From Devosia sp. (GTDB lineage: Bacteria > Pseudomonadota > Alphaproteobacteria > Rhizobiales > Devosiaceae): DNA of 64,000 nt. The DNA is taken from positions 1 to 64,000 of the forward strand of contig NZ_JAQGJM010000019.1 of the NCBI RefSeq assembly GCF_028290625.1. The letters are read 5' to 3'. The translations under genes and the position numbers were made by a program. Below the pieces are notes generated by a model. That model worked only from the letters and a program-made list of their open reading frames with translations, searched no databases and was not told where the DNA came from. Below are positions 19,715 to 26,763 of this stretch, piece after piece; the first letter of the stretch is position 1, and each line of letters opens with the position of its first letter.

Positions 19715-20602
19715 TTACTTGCCCAACATCGCCGGCACCAGCAGGCCGATATTGTGCTTGAACATATCTATATAGCTCGCCGCGCCCTGGTCAGCCTCCG
19801 ACAGCGCATCGGCATAAAGCTCGCCGCCCACCGTCACGCCGGTCTCGTCCGCAATCTGCTGCACCAGCCGCCCATCGCTCATATTCTCGATGAACAGCGC
19901 CGTGACACCATCGCTCTTGATCTGCGTGATCAATTTCGCCACGTCCGCAGCCGAAGCCTCGCTATCGGTCGAAATCCCCTCTGGCGCCAGGAATTTCACC
20001 CCATATTCCTCGCCGAAATACCCGAACGCATCGTGGGTGGTGATCACCTGCCGCTTTGCGGCCGGCACCGCCGCGATATCGGCGATAAGCTGGTCATCCA
20101 GCGCAGTAATCTCCGCCGAATAGGCAGTCGCATTGGCCTCGTAGGTCACACAACCATCGGCATCCACCGCGCACAGCCCCGCCGCGACGTTCTTCACATA
20201 GAGCAGCCCGTTCTTGAGGCTCTGCCACGCGTGCGGATCGGTCACTACCGCGCCGTCCTCATCCATGGTGTGCGTCTTGACGCCCTCGCTGGCAACCACG
20301 ACCGGCCCCGTAAAGCTCGTCGATTCCACGAACCGGTCCAGCCATCCCTCGAACCCCAGCCCATTGACGAACAACACATCCGCCTGGCTCACCGCCACCG
20401 CATCGGACGGCTTGGGCTCATAAACATGCGTATCGGCGTTCGGCCCGACAATCGTCGTCACCGCCACCCGCTCGCCACCGACCCGCGCAACAATGTCCCC
20501 AAGGATTGAGAACGTCGCCACCGCCTTGACCTCCGCCGCAAACGCCGGCGCTGCCAAGGCCGAAACCAGCAAAGCCAGCATTGTCGATTTCAAAATCTTC
20601 AT
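19715..20602 (-). CDS. znuA: Zinc ABC transporter, periplasmic binding protein
   Basis: A 295-residue cluster A-I metal-binding protein with a signal peptide cleaved after APAFA. Likely metal ligands are the His in DTHVYEP, the His in DPHAW and the His in TTHDAFGYF. The last is informative: zinc binders have His there, manganese binders have Glu. The usual His-rich loop of ZnuA is missing; only THTMDEDG stands in its place. The start is ATG 20602, a short way after two hairpins in the 101-bp gap following znuB. Adjacent zur supports zinc as substrate. Confidence 0.9.
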   Translation of the reverse strand: MKILKSTMLALLVSALAAPAFAAEVKAVATFSILGDIVARVGGERVAVTTIVGPNADTHVYEPKPSDAVAVSQADVLFVNGLGFEGWLDRFVESTSFTGPVVVASEGVKTHTMDEDGAVVTDPHAWQSLKNGLLYVKNVAAGLCAVDADGCVTYEANATAYSAEITALDDQLIADIAAVPAAKRQVITTHDAFGYFGEEYGVKFLAPEGISTDSEASAADVAKLITQIKSDGVTALFIENMSDGRLVQQIADETGVTVGGELYADALSEADQGAASYIDMFKHNIGLLVPAMLGK

Positions 20603-20620
20603 TTCGTATTCCTTCCAGCT

Positions 20621-20671
20621 GTGGGGCACGTCCGTGTCCCACGGCCTCAGCCTCCGACTCGGAAATCCGAG
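20621..20671 (-). promoter_or_regulatory. Two hairpins between znuB and znuA
   Basis: GTGGGGCAC-N4-GTGTCCCAC (20621-20642) and CTCGG-AAAT-CCGAG (20658-20671) lie in the only sizeable gap of the znu operon. They could be attenuators or mRNA-stability elements that set the ratio of the binding protein to the membrane parts. No T-run follows either, so simple termination is not obvious. Confidence 0.45.
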
Positions 20672-20703
20672 GCGGAGCAAGCAGTTACCAGCGGGCAAGG
20701 CCC

Positions 20704-21576
20704 TCACGCCACGCGATGCCGCGGCGCCTGCACCCGTGTAAAAATCACCCCGCGCCGCCCGAAAAACAGCGAAACCACATAAATTCCCCCCGCCACGAGG
20801 ATAATCGACGGCCCCGACGCCACCCCGAGATAGTAGGAAATCAGCAGCCCGAAATAGCTCGACACCACACCGAACCCCACCGCCAGCGCACACATTCCCT
20901 CGAGCCCTCGCACCCAGAACCGCGACGCTGCCGCCGGCAACATCATCAGCCCCACCGCCAAAAGCGTGCCCAGCGCCTGGAACCCGCCGACAAGGTTCAG
21001 CACCACCAGCGCGAGGAAAATCAGGTGAACGGGATGCCCCGCCTTGCTGACGCTGCGCAGGAATGTTGGATCGAGGCACTCGGCGAACAGGGGGCGCCAG
21101 ATGATTGCCAGCCCCACCAGCGACACCGTCGCGATCGCCCCGATCATGATCAGCGCATCGTCGTTAAGGGCCAATACGGTGCCGAAAAGGACATGCATTA
21201 GATCCACATTCGACCCCTTAAGGCTAACCAGCATCACCCCCAGCGCCAGCGAGATCAGATAAAACGCTGCCAGCGACGTATCCTCGCGCTGGATGGTGAA
21301 CCGCGACACCAGCCCCGCCAGCAGCGCCACCACCAGTCCCGCCGCAAAGCCGCCCAGCGTCATCGGCAAAATCGCCAGCCCGGACACCAGGAACCCCGCC
21401 GCCGCTCCCGGCAAAATGGCATGCGCCATCGCGTCGCCCGTCAGGCTCATCCGCCGCAACATCAGGAACACGCCCACCGGCCCCGCGCTGACCGACAGGA
21501 TGATCGCCCCCACCAGTGCCCGGTTCATGAAACCGAACTGCGCGAACGGCTCGATGAAAATCTGGAACACGTTCAT
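20704..21576 (-). CDS. znuB: Zinc ABC transporter, permease (ABC-3 family)
   Basis: A 290-residue integral membrane permease with about eight or nine helices, containing the ABC-3 hallmarks AMAHAILPGAAAGFLVSG near the N-terminus and LLAVGLMMLPAAASRFW in the second half. The ATG at 21576 overlaps the znuC stop (ATGA), so translation is coupled. It forms the membrane channel for the ZnuA-delivered metal. Confidence 0.92.
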   Translation of the reverse strand: MNVFQIFIEPFAQFGFMNRALVGAIILSVSAGPVGVFLMLRRMSLTGDAMAHAILPGAAAGFLVSGLAILPMTLGGFAAGLVVALLAGLVSRFTIQREDTSLAAFYLISLALGVMLVSLKGSNVDLMHVLFGTVLALNDDALIMIGAIATVSLVGLAIIWRPLFAECLDPTFLRSVSKAGHPVHLIFLALVVLNLVGGFQALGTLLAVGLMMLPAAASRFWVRGLEGMCALAVGFGVVSSYFGLLISYYLGVASGPSIILVAGGIYVVSLFFGRRGVIFTRVQAPRHRVA

Positions 21577-22340
21577 GCCGCGTCCCCATGATGATGGTGC
21601 TTTGCCGCATGGTCGTGCCACGGCGCATGCTCGTCCCACGCCTCGGTCATCCGCCGCGCCTTCAGCAGGTTTTCCGGATGCAGCGTCTCGCTCGTTGCCC
21701 CCCAGGCGATCGGCTCGCGCGCCAGCAACAGTGTCTGCGGAAATACGCGCCGCACCATCTCGACATCATGCAGCACCGCGATCACTGTCCGCCTTTCGTT
21801 GTGCCAGTGCTGCACCAGCGCGATCAGGTCGCCCACTGTCCTCTCGTCGATCGCCGTGAAGGGCTCATCCAAGAGGATCACCCGCGCATCCTGCAACAGC
21901 ACCCGCGCAAACAGCGCCCGCTGCAATTGCCCGCCCGACAGCGTATCGATTGGCCGCTGCTCAAATCCCCGGAGCCCTACCGCCTGCAGCGCCTCGTCCA
22001 GCGCCTGCCGGTCGTCACCGCGAATGGCCCCAAATAATCCTCGGCTCTTCCAGAATCCCAGCGACACCAGGTCGCTCACCACCGCCGGAAATGTCCGGTC
22101 AATCTCGGCGATCTGTGGCAGATAGGCGATCTCGCGCACGGAAATCCCCGCATGCTCGATCCGCCCGCCCAGCGGCTTCAACGCGCCGGTAATGCCCTTG
22201 AGCAAGGTGGATTTGCCCGATCCATTCGGCCCCACGATCGCCGTCAGCGACCCCGTCTCGAACGCGCCATGCAGGTGATGCACCGCCGGATGCCCATCAT
22301 AGCCCAGCGTCAGATCGTCCAGCCGAATGACCGCGCTCAT
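21573..22340 (-). CDS. znuC: Zinc ABC transporter, ATPase
   Basis: A 255-residue ABC ATPase. Walker A is GPNGSGKSTLL, the signature is LSGGQLQRALFARVLLQ, and Walker B is VILLDEPFTAID, with the switch His in VLHDVE. The C-terminal tail is His-rich (HAPWHDHAAKHHHHGDAA), plausible for a zinc transporter. Its start overlaps the stop of the 34-residue peptide gene, and its stop overlaps the znuB start. It is the energising subunit of the importer. Confidence 0.93.
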   Translation of the reverse strand: MSAVIRLDDLTLGYDGHPAVHHLHGAFETGSLTAIVGPNGSGKSTLLKGITGALKPLGGRIEHAGISVREIAYLPQIAEIDRTFPAVVSDLVSLGFWKSRGLFGAIRGDDRQALDEALQAVGLRGFEQRPIDTLSGGQLQRALFARVLLQDARVILLDEPFTAIDERTVGDLIALVQHWHNERRTVIAVLHDVEMVRRVFPQTLLLAREPIAWGATSETLHPENLLKARRMTEAWDEHAPWHDHAAKHHHHGDAA

Positions 22341-22441
22341 GCCAGCAGAGCCCAGATCGCCACCCAGATCAGCGCCACCGGCACCAACACCAAGCCAACC
22401 CGCGCCCCCGCGCTCATCTGCGCCAGGCTAAAATTCCGCAT
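22337..22441 (-). CDS. 34-residue single-pass membrane peptide at the head of the zinc operon
   Basis: The reverse strand encodes MRNFSLAQMSAGARVGLVLV, then a hydrophobic run PVALIWVAIWALLA and a stop whose TGA overlaps the ATG of znuC (ATGA). The peptide has a short positively charged N-terminus and one membrane helix. It lies between the candidate Zur box and znuC, so it is the first gene of the operon and is translationally coupled to the ATPase gene. I do not recognise a family. It could be a small subunit of the transporter or merely a leader frame that feeds ribosomes to znuC. Confidence 0.6.
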   Translation of the reverse strand: MRNFSLAQMSAGARVGLVLVPVALIWVAIWALLA

Positions 22442-22450
22442 GCGTCACCC

Positions 22451-22477
22451 ACGTAATGTAATACAGTTACGTGTAAC
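22451..22477 (-). promoter_or_regulatory. Candidate Zur operator of the zinc operon
   Basis: An AT-rich palindromic patch, rare in this GC-rich DNA, lies 10-36 bp upstream of the first gene of the operon. It includes ACGTAA-N10-TTACGT (22451-22472), overlapping GTTAC-GT-GTAAC (22466-22477). Zur boxes are AT-rich palindromes in this position. The exact match to a consensus is imperfect, so this is inferred from place and symmetry. Confidence 0.55.
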
Positions 22478-22502
22478 TTAGTAACGCCGGGGGTGTCAAC
22501 GG

Positions 22503-22632
22503 CATCCTCGATGCAGCTCCTCCCCTTGACGGGGGAGGTTGGGTGGGGGTGTTCGGAGCCACGATGGTAGGGACCGGGCTAAACATCCCCCGCCCTTGAT
22601 CCCTCCCCGCAAGGGGAGGGAGACGACTGGGA
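22503..22632 (-). repeat. Composite palindromic repeat B (minus orientation)
   Basis: On the minus strand this gap reads GTCGTCTCCCTCCCCTTGCG-GGGAGGGATC, AAGGGCGGGGGATGT, then CATCGTGGCTCCGAACACCC-CCACCCAACCTCCCCCGTC and ends in a GCATC-N3-GATGC hairpin. The same order of blocks is found on the plus strand at 62881-63010. It separates the zinc operon from the DUF486 gene; nothing else was seen in this 205-bp gap. Confidence 0.85.
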
Positions 22633-22682
22633 ATTCAGCGCCCTATCTTCCCCAGGAAGGAGGCGGCCGCTTGCACTGAACC

Positions 22683-23039
22683 CTACTTGAGCGGCCCCTT
22701 GAAGATAAAAAACGCTCCCCCAAAAATCAGCGCGAACCCCACGGCATGGTTCCAGTTCAGCCTTTCCCCCAGCACCGTCACCGCGAAGATCACGAACACG
22801 CTGAGCGAAATCACCTCCTGGATAGTCTTGAGTTCCGCCCCTGAATACACCCCGAACCCGATCCGGTTCGCTGGCACCGCCAGCCAATATTCGAACAGCG
22901 CGATGCCCCAACTGCTCATCACCGCCACCCACATCGCCATGGCTGGAAATTTCAGGTGCCCATACCAGGCAAAGGTCATGAACACGTTTGACGCGATCAG
23001 CAGCCCGATCGGCGCGAGGGTAGCGAAATTGAGGCCCAT
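22683..23039 (-). CDS. DMT-family membrane protein (DUF486)
   Basis: A 118-residue inner-membrane protein with four helices, matching the DUF486 family of small DMT-like proteins (LIASNVFMTFAWYGHLK at the start, QEVISLSVFVIFAVTVLGE in the middle, GFALIFGGAFFIFKG at the end). No substrate is known. It is a stand-alone gene downstream of a repeat-rich gap. Confidence 0.85.
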   Translation of the reverse strand: MGLNFATLAPIGLLIASNVFMTFAWYGHLKFPAMAMWVAVMSSWGIALFEYWLAVPANRIGFGVYSGAELKTIQEVISLSVFVIFAVTVLGERLNWNHAVGFALIFGGAFFIFKGPLK

Positions 23040-23209
23040 GAATGCTCCGGTCAGTAACAGGATCGCGCGTCAACGCAGATGCTTGGTCGCCCGTTCCAAC
23101 GCAAGCTCGGCTTGCTGGGTGAGGGCCCTTTCAGCACTCGTTCATAGGCTGAGTCGGCTATAGTGGGACGATCTGGCCAAGATCATTTTCGTCACAAGGG
23201 ACATCCGCC

Positions 23210-23827
23210 ATGCTTGCCCGTTTATCCTTCGCCTTGCTCTGCGCCTGCCTTGTCGCCACTCCGGCTTTGGCCAAGGACAAAACCGCGTTTTCCTGCACCG
23301 GCGTTTTCGGCCCGGACAGTTCCGAGGCCCTGTTGATCAAGACTTATGGCGCCGATAACGTGGTCACTGGCCAGGTGCCCGGCGCCGAGGGCATCGACAT
23401 GCTGGCCACCACGGTATTTCCCAATGATCCGGACAAGACCATGGTGTTCGGCTGGATGAACGAGGAGACGCGCGAGGGCCTCGGCTTCGTTGATCTGCCC
23501 CCCTCGATTGAGGGCCCCCATGGTGTCCATATCGGCATGAGCGTCGCCGACGTCCTCGCCATCAACGGCCAGCCTTTCAACATCGGCGGCTTCTGGTGGG
23601 ATTACGGCGGCTATGCCCAGATCGAACAGGGCACGCTCGCCAATGCCGATGACGCGACCTGCTTCCTCTCGCTGCGCTTTTCCCCGGCCGAGGAATATCC
23701 CCAGGATCTCGATGTCAGCGCGGTCTCGGGCGAAGTCTCCATTCCGGCCGACGAACCGCTGCTCGAAAAACTCGACACCCGCCTCACCGTGGTCAGCGTC
23801 GGCTTCCCCAGCGCTGAAGCCGAATGA
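23210..23827 (+). CDS. Secreted protein of unknown function
   Basis: A 205-residue protein with a clear signal peptide (LSFALLCACLVATPALA, cleavage after residue 21). The mature part has two cysteines (C29 and one in DATCFLSLRF, about residue 151) that could form a disulphide, and a GMSVADVLAINGQPF segment that resembles periplasmic domains of unknown role. It is not recognised as a named family. It lies just upstream of the cobalamin riboswitch but probably ends its own transcript before it. Confidence 0.7.
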   Translation: MLARLSFALLCACLVATPALAKDKTAFSCTGVFGPDSSEALLIKTYGADNVVTGQVPGAEGIDMLATTVFPNDPDKTMVFGWMNEETREGLGFVDLPPSIEGPHGVHIGMSVADVLAINGQPFNIGGFWWDYGGYAQIEQGTLANADDATCFLSLRFSPAEEYPQDLDVSAVSGEVSIPADEPLLEKLDTRLTVVSVGFPSAEAE

Positions 23828-23883
23828 GCCGATTGGCGGCGGGGCGGATTGACCGCTCCGCTGCCGCGGCGTACACCAAACCT

Positions 23884-24070
23884 GTGTTGGTTTCCCGCGC
23901 CCGCTGCGGCAAGGGAATCAAAAGGGAATACGGTGCGGATTACCCATCAGGGGCCAAAACCGGAACTGCCCCCGCAACTGTAAGCGGTGCGCTCTTCTCA
24001 TATGCCACTGGCGAAAGCCGGGAAGGCGAGGGGAGCTGTATCCACCGCGAGTCAGGAGACCTGCCAACAC
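23884..24070 (+). promoter_or_regulatory. Cobalamin riboswitch controlling cbtB and the cob operon
   Basis: The closing stem P1 is perfect: GTGTTGG (23884-23890) with CCAACAC (24064-24070). Inside are the conserved core AAGGGAAT ... CGGTGCGG, CCGGAACTGCCCCCGCAACT, GCCACTG (24004-24010) and the B12 box GTCAGGAGACCTGCC (24051-24065). It ends 49 bp before the cbtB ATG. Such RNAs bind adenosylcobalamin and shut off the downstream genes, here cobalt uptake and corrin synthesis. Confidence 0.95.
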
Positions 24071-24119
24071 CTATCCAGGCGAAGAGCCTACTATCAATGT
24101 GCACACGGAGGGTGTTGCT

Positions 24120-24302
24120 ATGAATACCGTTACCCAGACTGCCGGCATTGCCGGTCTCACCATCTCTCAACGGCTTATTGCCGGGGGGTTGGCCTTTATC
24201 ATTGGCATGACGCTGCTGTTCGGCGTCGGTTTCGCCAGCGACATGGCTGTTCATAATGGCGCGCACGACACCCGCCATTCCATGGGCTTCCCCTGCCACT
24301 AA
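24120..24302 (+). CDS. cbtB: Cobalt transporter subunit CbtB
   Basis: A 60-residue protein with a single membrane helix (LIAGGLAFIIGMTLLFGVGF) and the His-rich CbtB end DTRHSMGFPCH, which likely binds cobalt. It begins MNTVTQTAG after a GGAG-containing ribosome binding site, 50 bp after the riboswitch. CbtB pairs with CbtA in a cobalt uptake system known mainly through its B12-riboswitch control. Confidence 0.93.
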   Translation: MNTVTQTAGIAGLTISQRLIAGGLAFIIGMTLLFGVGFASDMAVHNGAHDTRHSMGFPCH

Positions 24303-24335
24303 GCACCCGCCGCTTAGCGGCTTGAGAGAGAAAAA

Positions 24336-25082
24336 ATGAAACTGTTCCAGCGAATCTTTTTCGCTGCGGTCCTTGCCGGGCTCGCAGCAGGCCTTGTCAT
24401 GTCCGCACTCCAGCAATGGAAAGTCGTCCCCCTGATCCTGGCCGCCGAAGTCTATGAAAACGCCGAACCGGCGCACGAACATGAGCACGCGGCCGCATCC
24501 ACCGATGCCGCCGCCCCGGTCGCCGCGCACGAGCACGACGAAAACGCCTGGGCCCCCCAGGACGGCTTTGAGCGGACTGCCTATACGGTCCTCGCCGATG
24601 TCCTGGGCTGCCTCGGCTTCGCGCTCGTCCTCGTTGCCGCGTCCGTTGTCTTCAAAATCGAAATCACCGTTGCCAATGGCGTGGTCTGGGGGCTTTGCGG
24701 CTGGATCGTCTTCCATCTCGCCCCTGCCTTTAGCCTGCCGCCTGAACTCCCTGGCATGCCCGCCGCCGATCTGGCCGCCCGCCAAACCTGGTGGTGGGGC
24801 ACCGCCATAGCCACGGCGGCCGCGTTCCTGCTGGTCGCCAAGTGGCGTAATTCGGCCGCCATCGCCATTGCGGCCGCGCTGATCCTCGTGCCCCACATCA
24901 TCGGCGCGCCGGCTCAGCCCGAGGAAGCCAGCGCCGTTCCCGCCCATCTGGCCACCGCCTTCGCCGCCTCGGCGCTTACCGTGTCTGCCGTGTTCTGGCT
25001 GCTGGTTGGCCCGCTGATCGGCTTCTTCAACGAACTGCTGTCCCGGGCCGACGCGCCCGCCGCCCGGAGTGTTCCCGCATGA
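24336..25082 (+). CDS. cbtA: Cobalt transporter CbtA
   Basis: A 248-residue membrane protein of the CbtA family with about five helices. The N-terminal helix FFAAVLAGLAAGLVMSALQQ is followed by a His-rich periplasmic loop (AHEHEHAA ... AAHEHDENAW, about residues 46-70), probably a cobalt-collecting site. The C-terminal part holds SLPPELPGMPAADLAARQ, typical of the family. It overlaps cobW by the ATGA junction, so the two are coupled. Confidence 0.93.
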   Translation: MKLFQRIFFAAVLAGLAAGLVMSALQQWKVVPLILAAEVYENAEPAHEHEHAAASTDAAAPVAAHEHDENAWAPQDGFERTAYTVLADVLGCLGFALVLVAASVVFKIEITVANGVVWGLCGWIVFHLAPAFSLPPELPGMPAADLAARQTWWWGTAIATAAAFLLVAKWRNSAAIAIAAALILVPHIIGAPAQPEEASAVPAHLATAFAASALTVSAVFWLLVGPLIGFFNELLSRADAPAARSVPA

Positions 25083-26134
25083 GCAAGATTCCCACCACCG
25101 TCATCACCGGCTTTCTCGGCGCCGGCAAAACCACCCTCGTGCGCCATCTCCTGGCACACGCCCCGAAGGGCAAGCGCATCGCGCTGATCATCAACGAATT
25201 CGGCGATATCGGCGTCGATAAGGACATCCTTGCCGGCTGCGGCGACGACACCTGCCGCGAAGAGGATATGATCGAGCTGTCCAATGGCTGCATCTGCTGC
25301 ACCGTGGCCGAGGATTTCATCCCCACCATGCAGGCTCTGCTCGCCCGCCCGGACAAGTTCGATCACATCGTCATCGAAACCTCGGGCCTGGCGCTACCCC
25401 AGCCGCTGATCCGCGCCTTTAACTGGCCCGAGATCAAGGCCCAGGTCACTGTCGACGCCATTGTCACCGTCGCCGATGCGGCAGCGCTGGCCGAGGGCCG
25501 CTTTGCCAGTGACGAAGCCGCCATCGATGTCTTGCGAAAGGCCGATGACATGCTGGATCACGAAACGCCGCTCGGCGAACTATTCGAGGACCAGCTGTCC
25601 GCTGCCGATCTGGTCATCCTCAACAAGACTGATCTCGTCGACGCCGCCACCCTCGCCAAGGTGGAAGCCAGCCTGCGCGCCGAAATGCGCCCCGGCACCG
25701 GCCTGATCCACGCCCATAACGGCCACGTCGATATCGGCGCTCTCTTGGGTCTCGGCCTCGGTTCGGAAGCGGACATCGCCAACCGCCCCAGCCACCACGA
25801 GCTGGAGCATGGCGGGCAAGCCCACGAGCACGACGATTTCGACAGCTTCTCGCTCCGTTTCCCCTCGATCCTGGGCAAGGACGAACTTCTCGCTGCCATC
25901 GAAACCACAATCCGCTCCCACGACGTGCTGCGTCTTAAGGGCTTCGCCGCCATCCCCGGCGCTTCGGCCCGCCTCGCCATCCAGGCCGTCGGCCCGCGCC
26001 TCACGACCTACTTCGACCGCCCCTGGAAGGACGGCGAACTGCGCGAAACCGCGCTGGTGGTGATCGGCGAAAGCCCGCTCGATCGCGCCGCGATCACTGC
26101 GAGCCTCGATCGCGCCGTCGATAAAGCCGCCTGA
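25079..26134 (+). CDS. cobW: CobW-family GTPase / metallochaperone
   Basis: A 351-residue G3E GTPase. Walker A is GFLGAGKTT (residues 11-19), the metal site CICC is at 71-74, followed by the guanine-specificity motif NKTD and a His-rich patch (SHHELEHGGQAHEHDD, about 240-255). The CobW C-terminal domain ends the protein. In the cobalamin pathway CobW is thought to deliver cobalt to the CobNST chelatase. Operon position between cbtA and cobN fits this. Confidence 0.94.
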   Translation: MSKIPTTVITGFLGAGKTTLVRHLLAHAPKGKRIALIINEFGDIGVDKDILAGCGDDTCREEDMIELSNGCICCTVAEDFIPTMQALLARPDKFDHIVIETSGLALPQPLIRAFNWPEIKAQVTVDAIVTVADAAALAEGRFASDEAAIDVLRKADDMLDHETPLGELFEDQLSAADLVILNKTDLVDAATLAKVEASLRAEMRPGTGLIHAHNGHVDIGALLGLGLGSEADIANRPSHHELEHGGQAHEHDDFDSFSLRFPSILGKDELLAAIETTIRSHDVLRLKGFAAIPGASARLAIQAVGPRLTTYFDRPWKDGELRETALVVIGESPLDRAAITASLDRAVDKAA

Positions 26135-26135
26135 C

Positions 26136-26594
26136 ATGACCCAGCGTAACGTTTGGCTCGTCGTGATGTCGGTCGCTGTCGGTCCCCTGATCGGCAGCCT
26201 GGCCTTCATGGCGGGCATGACGCTTTACGATTGGCTGTCGCAAGCCGGTGGTCCCGGCGCCGTCCGGTTTGTGCTTGATTATTGGCCGATCATGTTGACC
26301 GGCGGCTATGTGCTTGGGTTCATTCCAGCACTGATTTTCGCCATCGCCATGGCGAACCTGTCGTCTCGCATCAGCAGCCGGCGCACGCGCCTTGCAATCG
26401 CGGCGCTGCTGGGGGCAGTAATCAGCCTCGTCATTGTCGGCTTTTTCACTGTCGGCGGATTTGGTGGGATGACCGCAAGCGTCCTCGTCCTCATGGCCGT
26501 CGCGGTGACGGGTGCGGTGGCGGGGCTTGTTTGCATGGCAGTCATCGAATGGCTGCATCCACTGCACAAGCCGGCGCCCACGGCCGCAACCTGA
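26136..26594 (+). CDS. Membrane protein of unknown function in the cobalamin operon
   Basis: A 152-residue protein with four predicted helices (VVMSVAVGPLIGSLAFMAG; MLTGGYVLGFIPALIFAIAM; LAIAALLGAVISLVIVGFF; LVLMAVAVTGAVAGLVCMAV). It has no recognised family and no His-rich or Cys metal motif. It starts 1 bp after the cobW stop, so it is co-translated with cobW and under the same riboswitch. A cobalt or corrinoid transport role is suggested only by context. Its stop overlaps the ATG of a cobN relic at 26594. Confidence 0.7.
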   Translation: MTQRNVWLVVMSVAVGPLIGSLAFMAGMTLYDWLSQAGGPGAVRFVLDYWPIMLTGGYVLGFIPALIFAIAMANLSSRISSRRTRLAIAALLGAVISLVIVGFFTVGGFGGMTASVLVLMAVAVTGAVAGLVCMAVIEWLHPLHKPAPTAAT

Positions 26595-26644
26595 TGCACC
26601 GTCTCTCCGCCCAGGCCGAGGCCATCAAGCAGGAAGGCGAGGCC
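26594..26644 (+). pseudogene. Relic of the cobN 5' end (17 codons)
   Basis: Bases 26594-26644 match the first 51 bp of cobN (27811-27861) with 5 mismatches, and the three bases before each ATG (CTG) also match. The encoded peptides are MHRLSAQAEAIKQEGEA here and MHLLSAQAGAIQQEGEA in cobN. Homology ends abruptly after codon 17. The gene at 26764-27783 separates the two copies. It looks like a scar of a duplication or insertion at the start of cobN. Confidence 0.8.
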
Positions 26645-26719
26645 GATCGCGAGTCTCTGGAATTCAGCGGCGTGATGAGGGCTTGCCCTGTCATGTCGGC
26701 GCCTGCGCCCCGTGTTAGC

Positions 26720-26745
26720 GTGTTCCGGCAATCCTGCTGGAACAC
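26720..26745 (+). promoter_or_regulatory. Inverted repeat upstream of the EEP-family gene
   Basis: GTGTTCC-N12-GGAACAC, with an inner GCA-ATCC-TGC pairing, lies 18 bp before the ATG at 26764. It could be an operator or an RNA hairpin. It suggests that the gene has its own control, apart from the riboswitch. Confidence 0.5.
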
Positions 26746-26763
26746 CCGAACGCGAGGCCTGCC

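Noticed and set aside
23040..23209. A promoter or small gene in the 170-bp gap before the secreted protein gene
   Set aside because: A TATAGT near 23159 could be a -10 box, but no matching -35 or short conserved frame was convincing.
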